Source of the DNA: Thelephora terrestris
Taxonomy: Eukaryota > Basidiomycota > Agaricomycetes > Thelephorales > Thelephoraceae
Assembly (NCBI GenBank): GCA_015956445.1
Contig: WIUZ02000004.1
Span: 1,054,001-1,118,000, forward strand
Direction: 5' to 3'
DNA: 64,000 nucleotides
Below, one piece after another: positions 34,917 to 46,665 of the stretch; the stretch's first letter is position 1, and every line of letters starts with the position of its first letter. The notes below the pieces were generated by a model. It was not told where the DNA came from and ran no database searches. It saw only the letters and a list, made by a program, of their open reading frames with translations. The position numbers were made by a program, and so were the translations under genes.

Positions 34917-36612
34917 GGTGTACAGCATCGAACGCGAGAGAGAAGATCAAAGGATCAGAATCATAGGGAGGGCCAGAACTGTCTGTTGGCGAAGATGGGT
35001 GCACGTATGGACCTCCAGAGCTATTGACTTTTTCGAAGGAGGGGGGCGGGTGTCATTGATTTGGGGTATCGCGCCATTCATGACACAGACCCCAAGGATA
35101 TATCATCGGCAAAAAAAACCCCAGTGGGAGGGATTAACTCGAATGATGTCAAGAAGCTTCAATGAGGAAGAAGGAGGGGGAGAAAAATGACCTTTGTAAA
35201 CGATTACCCAATTTCCGAGCGACCCACGATTTGTTCAGCGCACGAGTGACGGCTGAGCAGACCTTGCCGGACGCTCCCCCCCCCCCCCCCAAGGGCCAAC
35301 GCCGGCAAACGTGACGCCGAGAAAGTAAGCCTCCACCGAAACCATCGAGGAGACACAAAGGCAGCCACAAGTAACCATGCGTCTCACCAGCCCTCGTCCT
35401 CTATAGCTGGCGGTTTCGTCAGAGAGGAGTGGTGTCCGACAATAAGTCCGACAATCACCGCGTGAGCGCGGACATACGGGCTGAATGGGAAGAGAGGCCA
35501 CCCGTGGCACGAACAAAGTTTGAACGAAACAGCGGAAAGTTCAGGAAAAGTATGGGGAGATAAAGTTTGCTGGGGGGTGAGAACCGAGAGCACGGCTGGG
35601 ATGGGTCTCGTGAACCTCCCCTCGTCGGTTTGCGCTGGCCCTGTTGGAAAGATAATAAACCGAACCGGCACGTAATCTTGATAAACGCGCCATTAGAAAA
35701 GCACTGAACTCGACAGGGCTATCTCTGAAGAGATGGCAATATACTGCCCTCTGATGATAATCGCCGCCTGAGGATATTTAATTCCATGTTTATACTCCCG
35801 GCACCCGCTCCGTTCCGGTGCTGAGTGGAGTGACGAGTCCGACCGTGGTGATCGAAAAGAGAAGTGGAAAAAAATGCCCTTTGACCCGGTTCATCTCCCG
35901 TCTTGTGGAAGATTAGAACACACGGTTTTTGATGGTGTTTGTACACGAGGAGGTGGCGCGGGCTTTGCCGTACTGTACAGTCATTGATCCCCATTGACTT
36001 CGTGTTCGCGAGAGTCTGAGCTCAACGTTCAAAGAGGGAGAAGGAGCCAAAGCAAAACGGTGAGCAAAGAGCACCGTTGCGCCGCCAGATAGCCAGACGG
36101 AATCCGGAGCGGCGCACTCGCTGCTCCGAGATGGATCAATGTTATATCGCCTTTCAGGGAAGCCACGTCCCAACTGGACCGTGTGCAGACGCCGGTGAAC
36201 GGTTGGTGGCGCCGTCCTTGCTGCCACGGTTCGTCAGGCGTGTTCGCTAGACGTAAGATGCGCCCCAAAGAGCATCGGCCATACGATGTAAGGTATCCAA
36301 CGGATGTTTTTGCCTGCTGGCATTTGAATTCGATCAGCGGATAACGAGAAATATACAGATATTAATTCGCCAAACAAATGAGTTGAGACAAGACGTACAG
36401 AAGATAGGAGGGACGCATAGGCCATGAAGTCATGGAAAACAGTTGAATAAACAAACAGCTTGTACATAAAGCGGACACATAATCGAGGAAGGAGGCATAC
36501 ATACTAGAATCGGGCAGGAGTGATAAAGCTAGCGGATAAAAGGATTTATGAAGGGAAGAATCGAGATCCTGGAGTAACGTACACATCTTAACGGGATATA
36601 TGACAACGGTCA

Positions 36613-38197
36613 TCAAACCCCGACGACGAAGGGCTGCTGTCTCGTTTGGAACCAGCCTAGGCTGCTCGTGTTTAGGTCAGCAAAGGCCGGTGCTGTGTAA
36701 TTGGGCACACAGGTGTGGTACAATGCGTCACCGGCCCAACCGGTCAGGGATGAATAATTTGACAAACTCGGCGGTTGATGCTCCACAGAATTGACAGGGG
36801 GGTTGCAAGGACTGAACGCCCACGGATCGTCAGGGAGGGCGACTGAAACGGAATTGGGTGTCTGCACATGTTCCGTGCTGCTGTACCCGGTTGGACTCTC
36901 GCAGTCGTAGACGTCTGGTTCGAGAGGGGGGAGCCCAAACATGTTTTCCGGGTACATAAAGGTCTAGAAGTGCATGACCTTGAGTCGACGCTAGTGATGA
37001 AAATAGTGCGGACTCACGTTGAGGCCTGGACCGACGTCTGTAGGCGAGGCAGGTACAGAAACAGGCGAGGAGAGCTGTGGTTCATAAACGTACGCGTTCT
37101 CGCCAAAAGAGAAGTCAGAAGGTGAGGCGACCGCTCCGACAGTGCATCCACTTCCGTTGAGGAAGATGGGCTCGATGTCGTGGGTTCGTTTCGGCGGTGC
37201 CGGCAGAGATGAGGATCGTTTGAACATGCACGTCATAGGCACCTGAACGCTGCTCTGCGGAGACAGCGTGTGGCAGCGTGGACGTCCGGTGCCTGGGTTG
37301 AGACGTACAGTCTCGGCCTCTTTTTTCACTTGAGGCCGTTCCTGTCGCTCGGAGTTCCGTGTTCGCCGGGTAGCAGACAGCTTTGTCTCGTCCTTGAGAA
37401 TCGGACCTGCTTCACGGTCGTATTCTCGTACTGCATTCTCCAACTTCTCACCAGTAATGCCCTCTTCCAAAAAACTCGCGATCTTCGCACACCGGTTCTG
37501 GCGATTTTTCTCCTCAGGTTCAGCCTCACCGCGATCCCTCTTGGAGGTTCGTTTCTTAGTTCCGTCCTTGACTTTGGTCGGGGCATTCCCGGGCCTGAAC
37601 CTCCAGTCGGGGTACTTCTTTCGGTGCTCGGATAGGGCAGCAGCAGCCTTGGCCTCCCAAACCTTCCGCTCATCGTCTGGCAGAGATTTCCAGTAGAGGC
37701 CTACGTGTTATCAAGGTCAGCATCGTATGTGGCGGCGAACTGATGGAGCAAATCATGCGCAGACCTATTATCTTGGACAAACTACTATGATTTCCTTCGA
37801 TCTTGTCAGGGATGTGCCGAGCCTTGATGAACGAAGACCGAAACAGTATGAAGGCATTGGGAGGACGAGGGATGTGCGAAGCATCCTTCCGTTTGTCTTT
37901 GTAGTTGTTACGGGTTGGACCAAGCGAAGGCGAACAAGGTGGCGACATGATGAACATCGTCGGCGGCGGCGGGGGGCCCGCAGACACAGAAAAGATTGGT
38001 TCGTCACAGGACATTGGACTAGGCTCTGTAACGAAGGTGAAGCTCATACAAGGATTCGGGTTGTCGACCAATGGGGGCAAGTCATCTTGAACCACCAAGC
38101 CCGCGGAACACGCGGTCAGCTCAGCGAAAGTGAAGATGATGCATGCTGAGGACGTACCATCGATCTCCTCCGACGGCACGAACTCGCGTTCGGACAT
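36613..38197 (-). CDS. HMG-box transcription factor (MATA_HMG-like), four exons
   Basis: Sequence-specific DNA-binding protein. The HMG box is split by an intron (about 37701-37768): HIPRPPNAFILFRSSFIKAR, IEGNHSSLSKIIG, then LYWKSLPDDERKVWEAKAAA and LSEHRKKYPDWRFRP. A basic stretch follows (APTKVKDGTKKRTSKRDRGE). The long C-terminal part is Ser/Pro-rich, with an exon break after PTDVGPGLN, and ends in TFMYPENMFGLPPLEPDVYD and on to FVVGV at 36613. An upstream intron (38086-38157) joins MSEREFVPSEEIDG to DDLPPLVDNPNPCMSFTF in phase 1. The ATG at 38197 is used; an in-frame ATG at 38332 is the alternative. The N-PNAFILFR form of the box is that of fungal mating or development regulators. The target is unknown. 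Confidence 0.9.
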
Positions 38198-39428
38198 GAT
38201 GCGAGAAACGGCGGGTGTTTTTTCGTATGCGAGATGGGGAACGAGAAGAGGGGAACGAGGGGCAGACTCTCCCCTCACGACAATCGTTTGTTCTATGAAA
38301 GGCAAGAGGCGGCCGAGAATGGCAATCGGCACTCAGACTGAGTTGGATCCGAGGATTGGCGGTCGATTACTCTCCAGAGAGAGTTTTTTCGTGCGAGACT
38401 CGGGGGGGATCTTCAGCGTAGCAGAACGCGCGGAAGAGGTTGGAGGTTGTCGATGTCGATGAGCGTCGAATCCGAGGAAAGAGGACGCGGGTTGCCGGTC
38501 TTGCCGGCCCACGGATCCAATTCGCCCTTTGACCAGAAGAGAAATTAAATCATCCGCTAGGCGATGAATTTGTATTGAATGATTTTGTTTCCGGTTCTCA
38601 TTCACGCTCTCTGGATGTCCCTTGACCCTTATTCGCTCGAGCACGTAGGTAATCTGATCACGCTTGCTTTACCTTCACCTACGTACCTCAATCTATGCGA
38701 GATAACGGCCCCACAGATCCGTGTGTCGTGTGTCGTGATAAGCCCTCCCTGACTTTACTTCCGAGAGAGAACGCGCGACCCGAGAAAGCAACGGAGTGTA
38801 TTTCATCATTGGGCTCTGTCCGTGTCGCATCAGCCCGCGAAAAAGGAGACGACGGTCGAACGACTCGTTTTTTCTTTTTGCTTCCACGGATCTTGCGGTC
38901 CCGACCCTGAGGAATCCAACTCAATGCATAAAATGGGACGAATTTTCCCGTGAACCAAAGTCGCACGATCGCGTCTTTGCTTGATCGGCGGCCATCATGG
39001 GAGGTTTCGTCATCTCCTCCCCGCCCTATGCAAAAATATTCACGACCCTCGCCGCATCGTCCGACTATGTCCGCGAGAATTCATTGCCATGCTCCGGGGG
39101 TAGAACGTATTCCTTCCTTCTGCTATCAAAATATTTCTACCCACTCGCACGTTCACTATTTTACCGTGCAATTGAACCCATTGTTCGGACGTATGGGGAA
39201 TGCGGCCACCCAAATGTTCGCTTGAACGTGCAACTCCGTGAGTCACTACAGTGACCCATGGGGCATTCAAACAACGTACGAATGGCCCATGTGGCCCACT
39301 CAAAGAGGAAAACCATTCGTCTTGCGATTGATTATATGTACAGACTCCGTTAAGTTAGAAACAAAGGGAGAAGAACCCTATAGATACGACCCAAAAGCGG
39401 ACGCGACAACTTGAATCCAAACCACCAT
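38198..39428. other. Intergenic upstream of the HMG-box gene
   Basis: About 1.2 kb. The part near 38198-38332 is an open, in-frame leader of the HMG gene. The rest has only short frames (for example 38688-38966 on the minus strand, basic and Ser-rich) without support. Confidence 0.45.
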
Positions 39429-40989
39429 TCAGAACGGCGTCGGGCAACTGTCCAGAGGCGGCGGCATGTACGGCGCATCGAACCTCTCCTCCGGTCCTGG
39501 TGGGCCCAGGTGTAACACCCACGAGCCACCCCCGATTTTGGACGGTTCCAGACCTCGAAACATCACCCGGTCCACCAGGTAATCGACCCGCCTCAGTCCG
39601 TCCTCATCATCGTTCCACTCTCGTCCCATCAGCCGACCCTCTCTTCTTTGACTGCATGCCTCTTCTACCATTCTGAGCTTGAATGTGCTGAACTTCGAAA
39701 CCTCGTCCTTGGTCAGATACGCTTGGAAATTCTTGTGCACGGCCCGGAACACGTCGATACATAACACCCCTCTGGGGTTCCTGACTAGCACTGGCCACGG
39801 GAACACCGGAAACGGGTCATCGGCAACTGCTGATATCCACATCTGCGCGTTCGTTGAGCACTCGGGAAGGGGTCGCAGGAGATCTAAATCTCACCTCAGT
39901 CACGAAAGGATACGTGGCTGGCTGATAGAGGTTCGAGCTTGACACCGGCATATGGCGTACGTCTCCAGTCTCAAATATTATCGACTCTTCACCTAGCCTG
40001 ATGTCGAAGCAGAGGATCGGCAAGCCGGCGCGCGTGTGTTCCAAAAACGGGTTAAGCTGGCATTCCCAAGGTGCAGGTGGCACCTCGTTCATCCCGGGCA
40101 TTCTCCAGTATTGAGGCTTGGGCGGTAGCGAAGGGTGAGAGAGCCCGGGCACCCAGTTTTCTGGATGTGGTGAGCCGTTTGCTCCTCGTAGGCTTCCGAA
40201 CACTTCGTCTGCGTTCACATCCCGAAGCACGTGGTCGGGTGGCGGACCTGAACCCGGGTTTTTGACGAGCGGTTAGCCTCGTACTGCTGCACGGTATGCA
40301 GGGCAAAGCTCACTGTCGCTGTTCCGCACTTCCACGCCACCAATCACTGGTCGAGCCCAATACCCGTATTCTCTCCAAGCGGTTAAAGGAACGCCCAATC
40401 GCATCGCTTGGCAAGGCGCCGGTTGCTGGCCCGAAAAGTGTGGCCGAGGCAAGGAGCTGGGCAACAACATCCAATTTTCCTTCTCATGCAAGGCTCGTTT
40501 GCGCTTTCCTGTAAGCGTCGATTTTTGTTTCCCCGCACGCGGATCCAGACCGAAAAGAGAGAGACCCGATTATCAGTTATTTGATTTTTCCACCTTTTTT
40601 CATCACTGCGGAGACAATCGAGCGGGAAAAGCTGTCGTACCAAGATATCGTCTCAACTTCTTCATCAAGCTCCACCTTTTCTTCTTCCGGTTAAAGGGAT
40701 CGCACGGAACCTTGGCATTGTGGGCAACGCGGACCCCTCTCATCGATGTCGCGGTACCGGTCCCGTCGTCGCTCGCGAGCGAAACCTCAAGTCCCCAAGA
40801 GATGGGAATCACGGGACCTTCAGGACGATGCTGGTGATCTATCGCGTTCAAGTTGGTCGATTCGCTTTCGTACGGATTAAATTCGGAATATGGCTGAGGG
40901 CGTGGAGACGGAGCCCAGGGAACGTTCGGATCGACGAATCGACCCGAACAGGCGTTCTCGGGATGTGTGGCAGAGAGCATATTCTGCAT
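39429..40989 (-). CDS. DUF6699-family protein, four exons
   Basis: Fungal family of unknown function. From the ATG at 40989 a Pro/Ser-rich N-terminus (RFVDPNVPWAPSPRPQPYSE) runs to MKKLRRYLG. An intron of about 130 bases (gtacgac...cttacag) leads in phase to KRKRALHEKENW. A second intron (donor gtgagc near 40308, acceptor ttcag near 40247) then leads to SPPPDHVLRDVNADEVFGS. The conserved part has LNPFLEHTRAGLPILCFDIR, YQPATYPFVTE and, after a 53-base intron, MWISAVADDPFPVFPWPVLV and RGVLCIDVFRAVHKNFQAYL, which match the DUF6699 pattern (PATxP, WPV, V..DV...H). The stop is at 39429. The N-terminal exon structure is inferred from phase agreement. No function is known. Confidence 0.75.
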
Positions 40990-41495
40990 GGTTTCCCCGA
41001 TACCGGGATTAGATGACAGACTAGGAAAAGGAAGGAGAGAGGAAGGGACGGCGGCTCTGTCGTGGCGGCGTCTGATCCAGATGATGCAGTGCGTACAGCT
41101 TAGTAGCCACTGGGAATAGTGGAGGATAACATGAGGATCGATGGGCACGAGGCGGCTGCAATGTGATGCCCGTCGAGTTTCCGATTCAGGCAGTATTCGA
41201 GCACGCACGGTCGGACAGCAAACAGGACGAAACTGAAACATATCACTCAAACAAGATGCGCAGTTGACGCGGATGGAACATGGAGATACGGGCTGTAGAT
41301 CAACCTCCGGAGCAGAGTAACAAGCGAGATGAAAGACCGTATCTTGAAATGTTTCTAGTGAAGAGGTACAGGCGGGTGAACGATTGATTATCACTCGAAT
41401 TGACCGAGAAGCGCGTATCTGGGGAAGCAATCAACGACAGCGTCACAGAGAGCGCGTCGAACAGCGCCTTTAACCTATGTACTACTCACGATCCG
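40990..41495. other. Intergenic between DUF6699 and glycosylase genes
   Basis: Upstream of the DUF6699 gene. The frame continues open to about 41430 without a good start, so a longer 5' exon is possible. No other gene seen. Confidence 0.35.
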
Positions 41496-42383
41496 TCACC
41501 TGTCCCCCGCGCTCGGACCTTGAGATTCAGAATTGGGACGACCATGGACGTCACCGCCGATATCCTCGCCCCTCATCCCCATTCGGTAAGTTTTGAGAGA
41601 ACAAGCGCCTCGCGAGCGGTTCTTGCAACCCGAACATCGTCTGCCGTGAGCGATCATGAGAACGTGCAAGCCGTATTTTAATTCGCCTGGAATCCGCACG
41701 TCGAGGTGAGCCTGTGCGGAGACGCGATTCGCTTTGGCCGGTACCCAACCCAGAAGTTTGCTGAGGCGAAATACGTGGGTGTCGACAGGGAAGGACTCGC
41801 GTTCCAAACAGAACATGAGGACGCAAGACGCTGTCTTTGGACCGACGCCTTCGTAGGATACCAACTCTTCCATCACCTCTTCGTCCGAATATCCTTCCCC
41901 GGTGAGATGCTGTAATGAATACGAGCCGTGTTTAGCCTGAATGGAATTAAGGAGTTTCTGGATGGTCGCAGCTTTCTTGTTCGCCAGCCCCCCTGTTCTG
42001 ATGGCGTCAACGACCTGAGAGCAGGGTGCTTGAGCGATCGCCGCGAAGTTATTTCGTCCGAAAACGGCATCAAGGTTCCGTTTGGCCGCGGTGGAATTAC
42101 GAGCGGACGTGTTCTGGGATAGAATAGTCTCAACGAGCGCCTCGACGACATCAGTCACGCCCCCGCAGGGGGACGCCTGGTATTTTTCGGCAGCGCGGTC
42201 GTTTCTATAAGCTTGTGTCTCTGGGAACTCGCTGTGGAGCAGACGAATGACCTCTCTCGACTCTTGGGCCGTAGGATGGTCGAAGCTTGGAAACGGTGAT
42301 GAAAGCGGTGTCTCCGCTTTGACCTTCTTCGTCGGCCGCGGTGGGTCAGGTACGGGTTGCACAAAGGAATGCTCTCGTTTCAT
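41496..42383 (-). CDS. HhH-GPD DNA glycosylase (endonuclease III-like), single exon
   Basis: Base-excision repair glycosylase fold. VVEALVETILSQNTSARNST is the helical start of the HhH-GPD domain. LVSYEGVGPKTASCVLMFCL is the helix-hairpin-helix with the Lys that endonuclease III uses for lyase chemistry, and RESFPVDTHVFRLSKLLGWV has the catalytic Asp. The C-terminal Cys cluster reads CSGCKNRSRGACSLK, which has only three Cys and does not match the C-x6-C-x2-C-x5-C cluster of endonuclease III, so a [4Fe-4S] cluster is doubtful. The ATG at 42383 is used (MKREHSFVQPVPDPPRPTKK, a basic start). About 295 aa. Which lesion it removes is unknown. Confidence 0.88.
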   Translation of the reverse strand: MKREHSFVQPVPDPPRPTKKVKAETPLSSPFPSFDHPTAQESREVIRLLHSEFPETQAYRNDRAAEKYQASPCGGVTDVVEALVETILSQNTSARNSTAAKRNLDAVFGRNNFAAIAQAPCSQVVDAIRTGGLANKKAATIQKLLNSIQAKHGSYSLQHLTGEGYSDEEVMEELVSYEGVGPKTASCVLMFCLERESFPVDTHVFRLSKLLGWVPAKANRVSAQAHLDVRIPGELKYGLHVLMIAHGRRCSGCKNRSRGACSLKTYRMGMRGEDIGGDVHGRPNSESQGPSAGDR

Positions 42384-45012
42384 GCTATACACGAGAAAGG
42401 GCACGCCGCTGATGGTTGGTGCGGTAAAGAAAACTCCCGGAGTGAGGCCAAAGCTGGTCGTGGAGAGAGGACAAACGGGGGTCTCGGAACAAGTGTAGCG
42501 ATCGGCGGAACGAAAGAGCGGCTCAGGAGATCGAGGTGAGGTACCCGCCGGTGGCTAGACCGTGACGCGTGATAGCACGTGGCGGCGTTGTCTTACTTCC
42601 TTTGGGCCCTTGTCCGCGGGGTGGGGGGTGGTGAGCACATGGACTGACTGGGTAGCAATCGCCGTAGGGAATGGTGCCTTGTAGTGTATCTAACATCGAA
42701 AGATGGGAGGTTGAATGAGGCTCGAACGGGCGTGCATTTCCGGGGTTTTGACCGAGGAGAATGAGGGTCGAGTCCCGTCAGGTTGGTGACCGGACCATGG
42801 ATCACAACTGATTCGGTGTTATAGAGAAAGTCTAGTGGCAGAAACTGATTAGCCTTCGAAAGGGGAAGAGAGAGACGAGCATGGGATCATGAACGCTGAA
42901 GCGGCCCCCGTTCTGCTGAGAATCGCGAGGTCGAAGGCACCCTCGATCCTAGTTCTTCTATAAAATTGGAAGCCGCCGGTGCTTCAAGGCCACAGTGCAA
43001 ATGATGGGGTAGCCATGCGTCGATGTGTTCCAGAGGTTGTAGTGACCGAATATGATGACCGTAGTGGACCCCCGGCATTTTTCATCTCCCACCAAAACCC
43101 TGGGTGGTTTTGCACCCGCCTTGTGCGAATCGCCGAATCGCGCACGGCGGGTAAACACAAAATGAGATCGGAATCTTGCTTTGGTTCCCTCGAACCACTC
43201 GGGCCGGGCAGCGAAAAGGGAGATCTATGACGAGCGGCGAGACTGATGTTCCAAACTGGCGGAATGGGTAACCGAACAGAGATTAGGTTCATGATTGGAT
43301 CGTTCCGAAAGTGGCAACATCGAACCGAAGGGAAGCGAAATCAGCAAAGACTCCTGACCATCAGAGCTCACTTGCCTCTTTGGGATTTCCGCATTAAGTA
43401 AATACCACGTGTGCGGAGGACCGACCCAGTGGATACAAGGAAAGTGATTGACAAGTCCGGTGACTGAAAAATTTCCTATTTACTGAGGCAAATGGGAGCG
43501 CCCTATTCCCACCGCTGGAATCGCAACTCCCCCTCCCGCGTGGGCGGAGAAAAATTTGCGTCATAAAAAGGGTGCGTGTTCGTGGTACCTTACACACAAG
43601 GAACAGCATCCGCACGCGAAAATGTAATCGAATTTTTTCGAAATTACTCATCTCATGGAGCGCGACAGGGCCGGGTCGGATAAACGGAAGCAACATGGAA
43701 TCTGAGTAACCGGTGGTGGAGGTCCGGTGAGTTTGTATTTCGCGCTCGGGCACTCTGGGAGTGAGGAAATCAGGTGATCAATCAGTGGAGGATCCTGTCC
43801 CGCCCACTCAGTTCGGAACATGCGCTCCGGATCCATGGAGCCTCGCTTTGGAAAGTTGAAGGAGAGTCACTGACCCACACGAGTCTTCCGCTATTCGGGC
43901 TGCTTGTGGAAACGTTTTGGAAGGCGCGAGTAGAGGTATAGGTGCGAACCATGGCAATCGTATGACGACAAAATGTGGTCAAAGATCCGTAAGAGAGTTA
44001 TGACGAGGTAATCAAGTTCCACATCCGCAAGCGGAGCATGTGGCCCAAGAGGCTGTTCCCACCTCATTGGGCGCGTCAAAGTGGCGGGCACATTGAGTTG
44101 CGGGTTCCGTCACGGACGTTGTGTTTTTTCTGCGAGATATCGGTACCCCCTTGCCCAGATGATCCATAAGGGCGGGTCAATGATCCCGGATCTGAAGGAT
44201 AATCAGCAATTTATTTCATTTCCGCCTCGCCCGTACAGACTAACGGATGATGAAGCGAACAAGCTGGGGTGTGCAACGACGGACGTGAGGTGAGGCCCGA
44301 GCTTATGCCTGACGTCGAAACCTTGAGGGAGGATGACGCCCACGCATCGAGGCGCGGGATGGGGGTGCGATTCACGTGGGTCCAAGCAAGGTGTTGAGTC
44401 AATGTGCGATCGGTCGTCTCAGAGAAAGTCGTGACCACGGAATCACGGCCGGTGTGACGAGAGAAACCGGCGGAGGAGATAACGACGTGAATAATTTATG
44501 TGCCGAACAATAAGAGGAATAACTGGATAGGGAAGGAGACATCTGACTTAGATTGGCTAAGACAATAGCGTTGTTGACGGATATTTGGGCTGAAAATGGT
44601 AGAGGGAGAGTGGGATGGACCAGTTCGGTCCAGTTGAATCGAATGTGAAATTGGGGGAGATCTGAGATCTGGCGAAGAAGCGCTTAACGAAACCGAACGG
44701 AAGTTCAGTAAACGACGTCCGGTGAAAATTCCTGTTGGCCCCTGCGAATGTATCTAATCTCGACCAGTCTCAGCGAGAGTATAAAGATCGCTCGTGGTAT
44801 TGTCCTCCTCCCGTTTTTTTGTCATCAACATCCCAAGGTTTGTTTCCTCAACTTCGCACTTCGCGACGAAACATCTCCTACTCCTCTCCTCTCTTTGTCT
44901 CTGCGTGCAGAGGCCCTTCCTCTTGAGTTGTGCTTGTGTTCATCCCCGCTGTCACGTTTACCCTCCTCCCCCACACCCAAACTTCCCGATATATCCCCCC
45001 CACACCCATATC
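42384..45012. other. Intergenic, about 2.6 kb, upstream of the second HMG-box gene
   Basis: Short frames on both strands without domain character. The last 250 bases before 45013 are strongly pyrimidine-rich on the coding strand, as expected for a fungal promoter and 5' leader. Confidence 0.5.
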
Positions 45013-46665
45013 ATGCCTGCCTACCGTACACGCGACACCAACGCCTCTCATCGTAAGAACGTCCCCCTAAAACCGTGGCTGATGTAATCAACTCACCCTT
45101 TCCGCGTGTCTTTCCAGAACTCGAGGTGTCCTCGGTGACAACCTCACATCCCACTGTTACGATCATTTCTCCAACGCCGCGCGCTTTCCAGTTCCCCATA
45201 AACGCTAACGATCCTTACGCCTCCCCCTCAAGTTCCCCCTTCGAGCCAGATCTCAAGGCCTTGAGCTTGAGCTTAACCCCTCCCCCACCTCGCCCATTGT
45301 CTCCCACTTCCTCCATCAACTCAGACTCGTCTTCTCTCCCATCACCCACCTCCACCATTCACCTCTCACCCCTGCACACGCGACAAACCCAGCCACCAGC
45401 TTTACCAAAGCGACGAAAGTCTCTCGGTGGTGATCCCGTAGAGCGACGGCCACGGAAGGGCGACGAGGATTACATTAAGCGTCCCGAGAACGCTTTCATC
45501 TTGTTCAGGAGGAAATGCTGCGAGGAACGTAACGGCGTTGAGGGTTCCGAAGATACTGGATTGGCCGCTCCCGCCAAGAAGCAGCGCCAGGCGGATCTGT
45601 CAAAGTTGATCAGTCAACAGTGGAAGAGTCTCTCGCAGGAAGAGAGGCAGCGTTGGGAAAATCTTGCGAAAGAGAAAAAGAAGGAGCACGAGCAAATGTA
45701 TCCTAACTATGTCTACCGTCCCCAGAGATCCAAGGCTTCAAAAGGCAAGAAGAGCAAGGGCAGGAAGTCTTTGACAGAAGGCGAGCAAGATACCGATCCA
45801 GAGACTTATTCTTGCCTCCTCCCAGTCTCCCTCCCTTCCTCTTCTTCATCTTCATCGAATCGTCAGGGCCGTGCCCGTTCTGCACCGACCCCTCCTCTCA
45901 CATATCAAACGATTCATATTCCCACCGTCTATATGCCTTCTTGTCCCCCTTCTCCGACATTACGTTCTCAACGGACTCCTCTGCCCAAACACTCTCTCGA
46001 TCGCAACGGACCTGCGAGGATGACTTACATTCCTGACGACACCCTTATGCCTCCACCTTTCTCACAATCGCCTTATGACCCACAACTCGAGGTACGGCTC
46101 ATTCCTCCGTCTTCTTTGATACCGATCGCTCATTCCTTTATTCCAGAACAACGAAATGTTCCAGGGTATGTTCGACTTGCCCAGACAGAACGTGCCCGTC
46201 ACCAGGAACAACTCGCTCTCATCACTCTCGATACCTCAGACGGACTCTATCCTCTCGCCGAACAGCCTCGTGTCCCCTGCTTCAACTTTCGATCCCATGT
46301 CTCCCTCATCACCAGAGGACGGCCCGTTCTCTCCTCTCGTTGGCTATTCCCACACTCAGTCACTCGATGGTGCTCTCGGCTTCGCTCCCCAAGTCGACGG
46401 CAACTGCTACGAGCAATCGTTCATGGAATATCCTTCGTACAGCTGGGGCAACGCTGAGTGGCAGAACGTCAACGAGATCGGCTCTTCGGACGAGTACGCC
46501 CTCAGCTCTATCCCAGCCGTCGAACTTAGCATCCCGGACTACGGCCAGCTGTCCGTTCCCGAACAAAGTGGTGACTTCTGCTCTCCTCCTCAGCAGAACG
46601 GGAACGAGAATGAGCTCTTCACGGGGATGTTCAGCTATAGCAACGAGCACATGATGTGGTCATGA
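45013..46665 (+). CDS. HMG-box transcription factor (Prf1/PCC1-like class), three exons, 510 aa
   Basis: Nuclear regulator. The ATG at 45013 starts a 40-base exon (MPAYRTRDTNASH), joined by a 65-base intron (45053-45117) in phase to QLEVSSVTTSHPTVTI. This is better than the downstream in-frame GTG. A Ser/Pro-rich region leads to the HMG box: DYIKRPENAFILFRRKCCEE, ADLSKLISQQWKSLSQEERQ, RWENLAKEKKKEHEQMYPNY and VYRPQRSKASKGKKSKGRKS. A second intron (46092-46146) is followed by NNEMFQGMFDLPRQNVPVTR and an acidic/Ser-rich activation-like tail to 46665. The box recalls the basidiomycete pheromone-response and development factors (Ustilago Prf1, Coprinopsis PCC1). That link is from memory of the family, not from a comparison here. 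Confidence 0.94.

Larger units (their letters stand above)
31029..36612. other. Gene-poor region, about 5.6 kb
   Basis: No reading frame with domain character or consistent splicing on either strand. Notable contents are listed separately: the tandem palindrome at 31200-31231 and the MITE at 34609-34916. Others are a TACA microsatellite near 32391-32405 and a run of C near 35274-35290. The left part is the promoter side of the MFS gene. The right part is the 3' side of the HMG-box gene. Confidence 0.55.

Noticed and set aside
34584-34928. Minus-strand 114-codon frame over the MITE
   Set aside because: Lies across the inverted repeats, no domain, Pro/Arg/Gly composition of a non-coding repeat; no transposase motif.
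35274-35290. Run of C residues
   Set aside because: Simple homopolymer, no evidence of a functional role; could also be affected by sequencing error.
42740-42790. GGGTCGAGTCCCGTCA resembling a T-arm
   Set aside because: Lacks the TTC of the T-loop and no acceptor or anticodon stem can be drawn around it.
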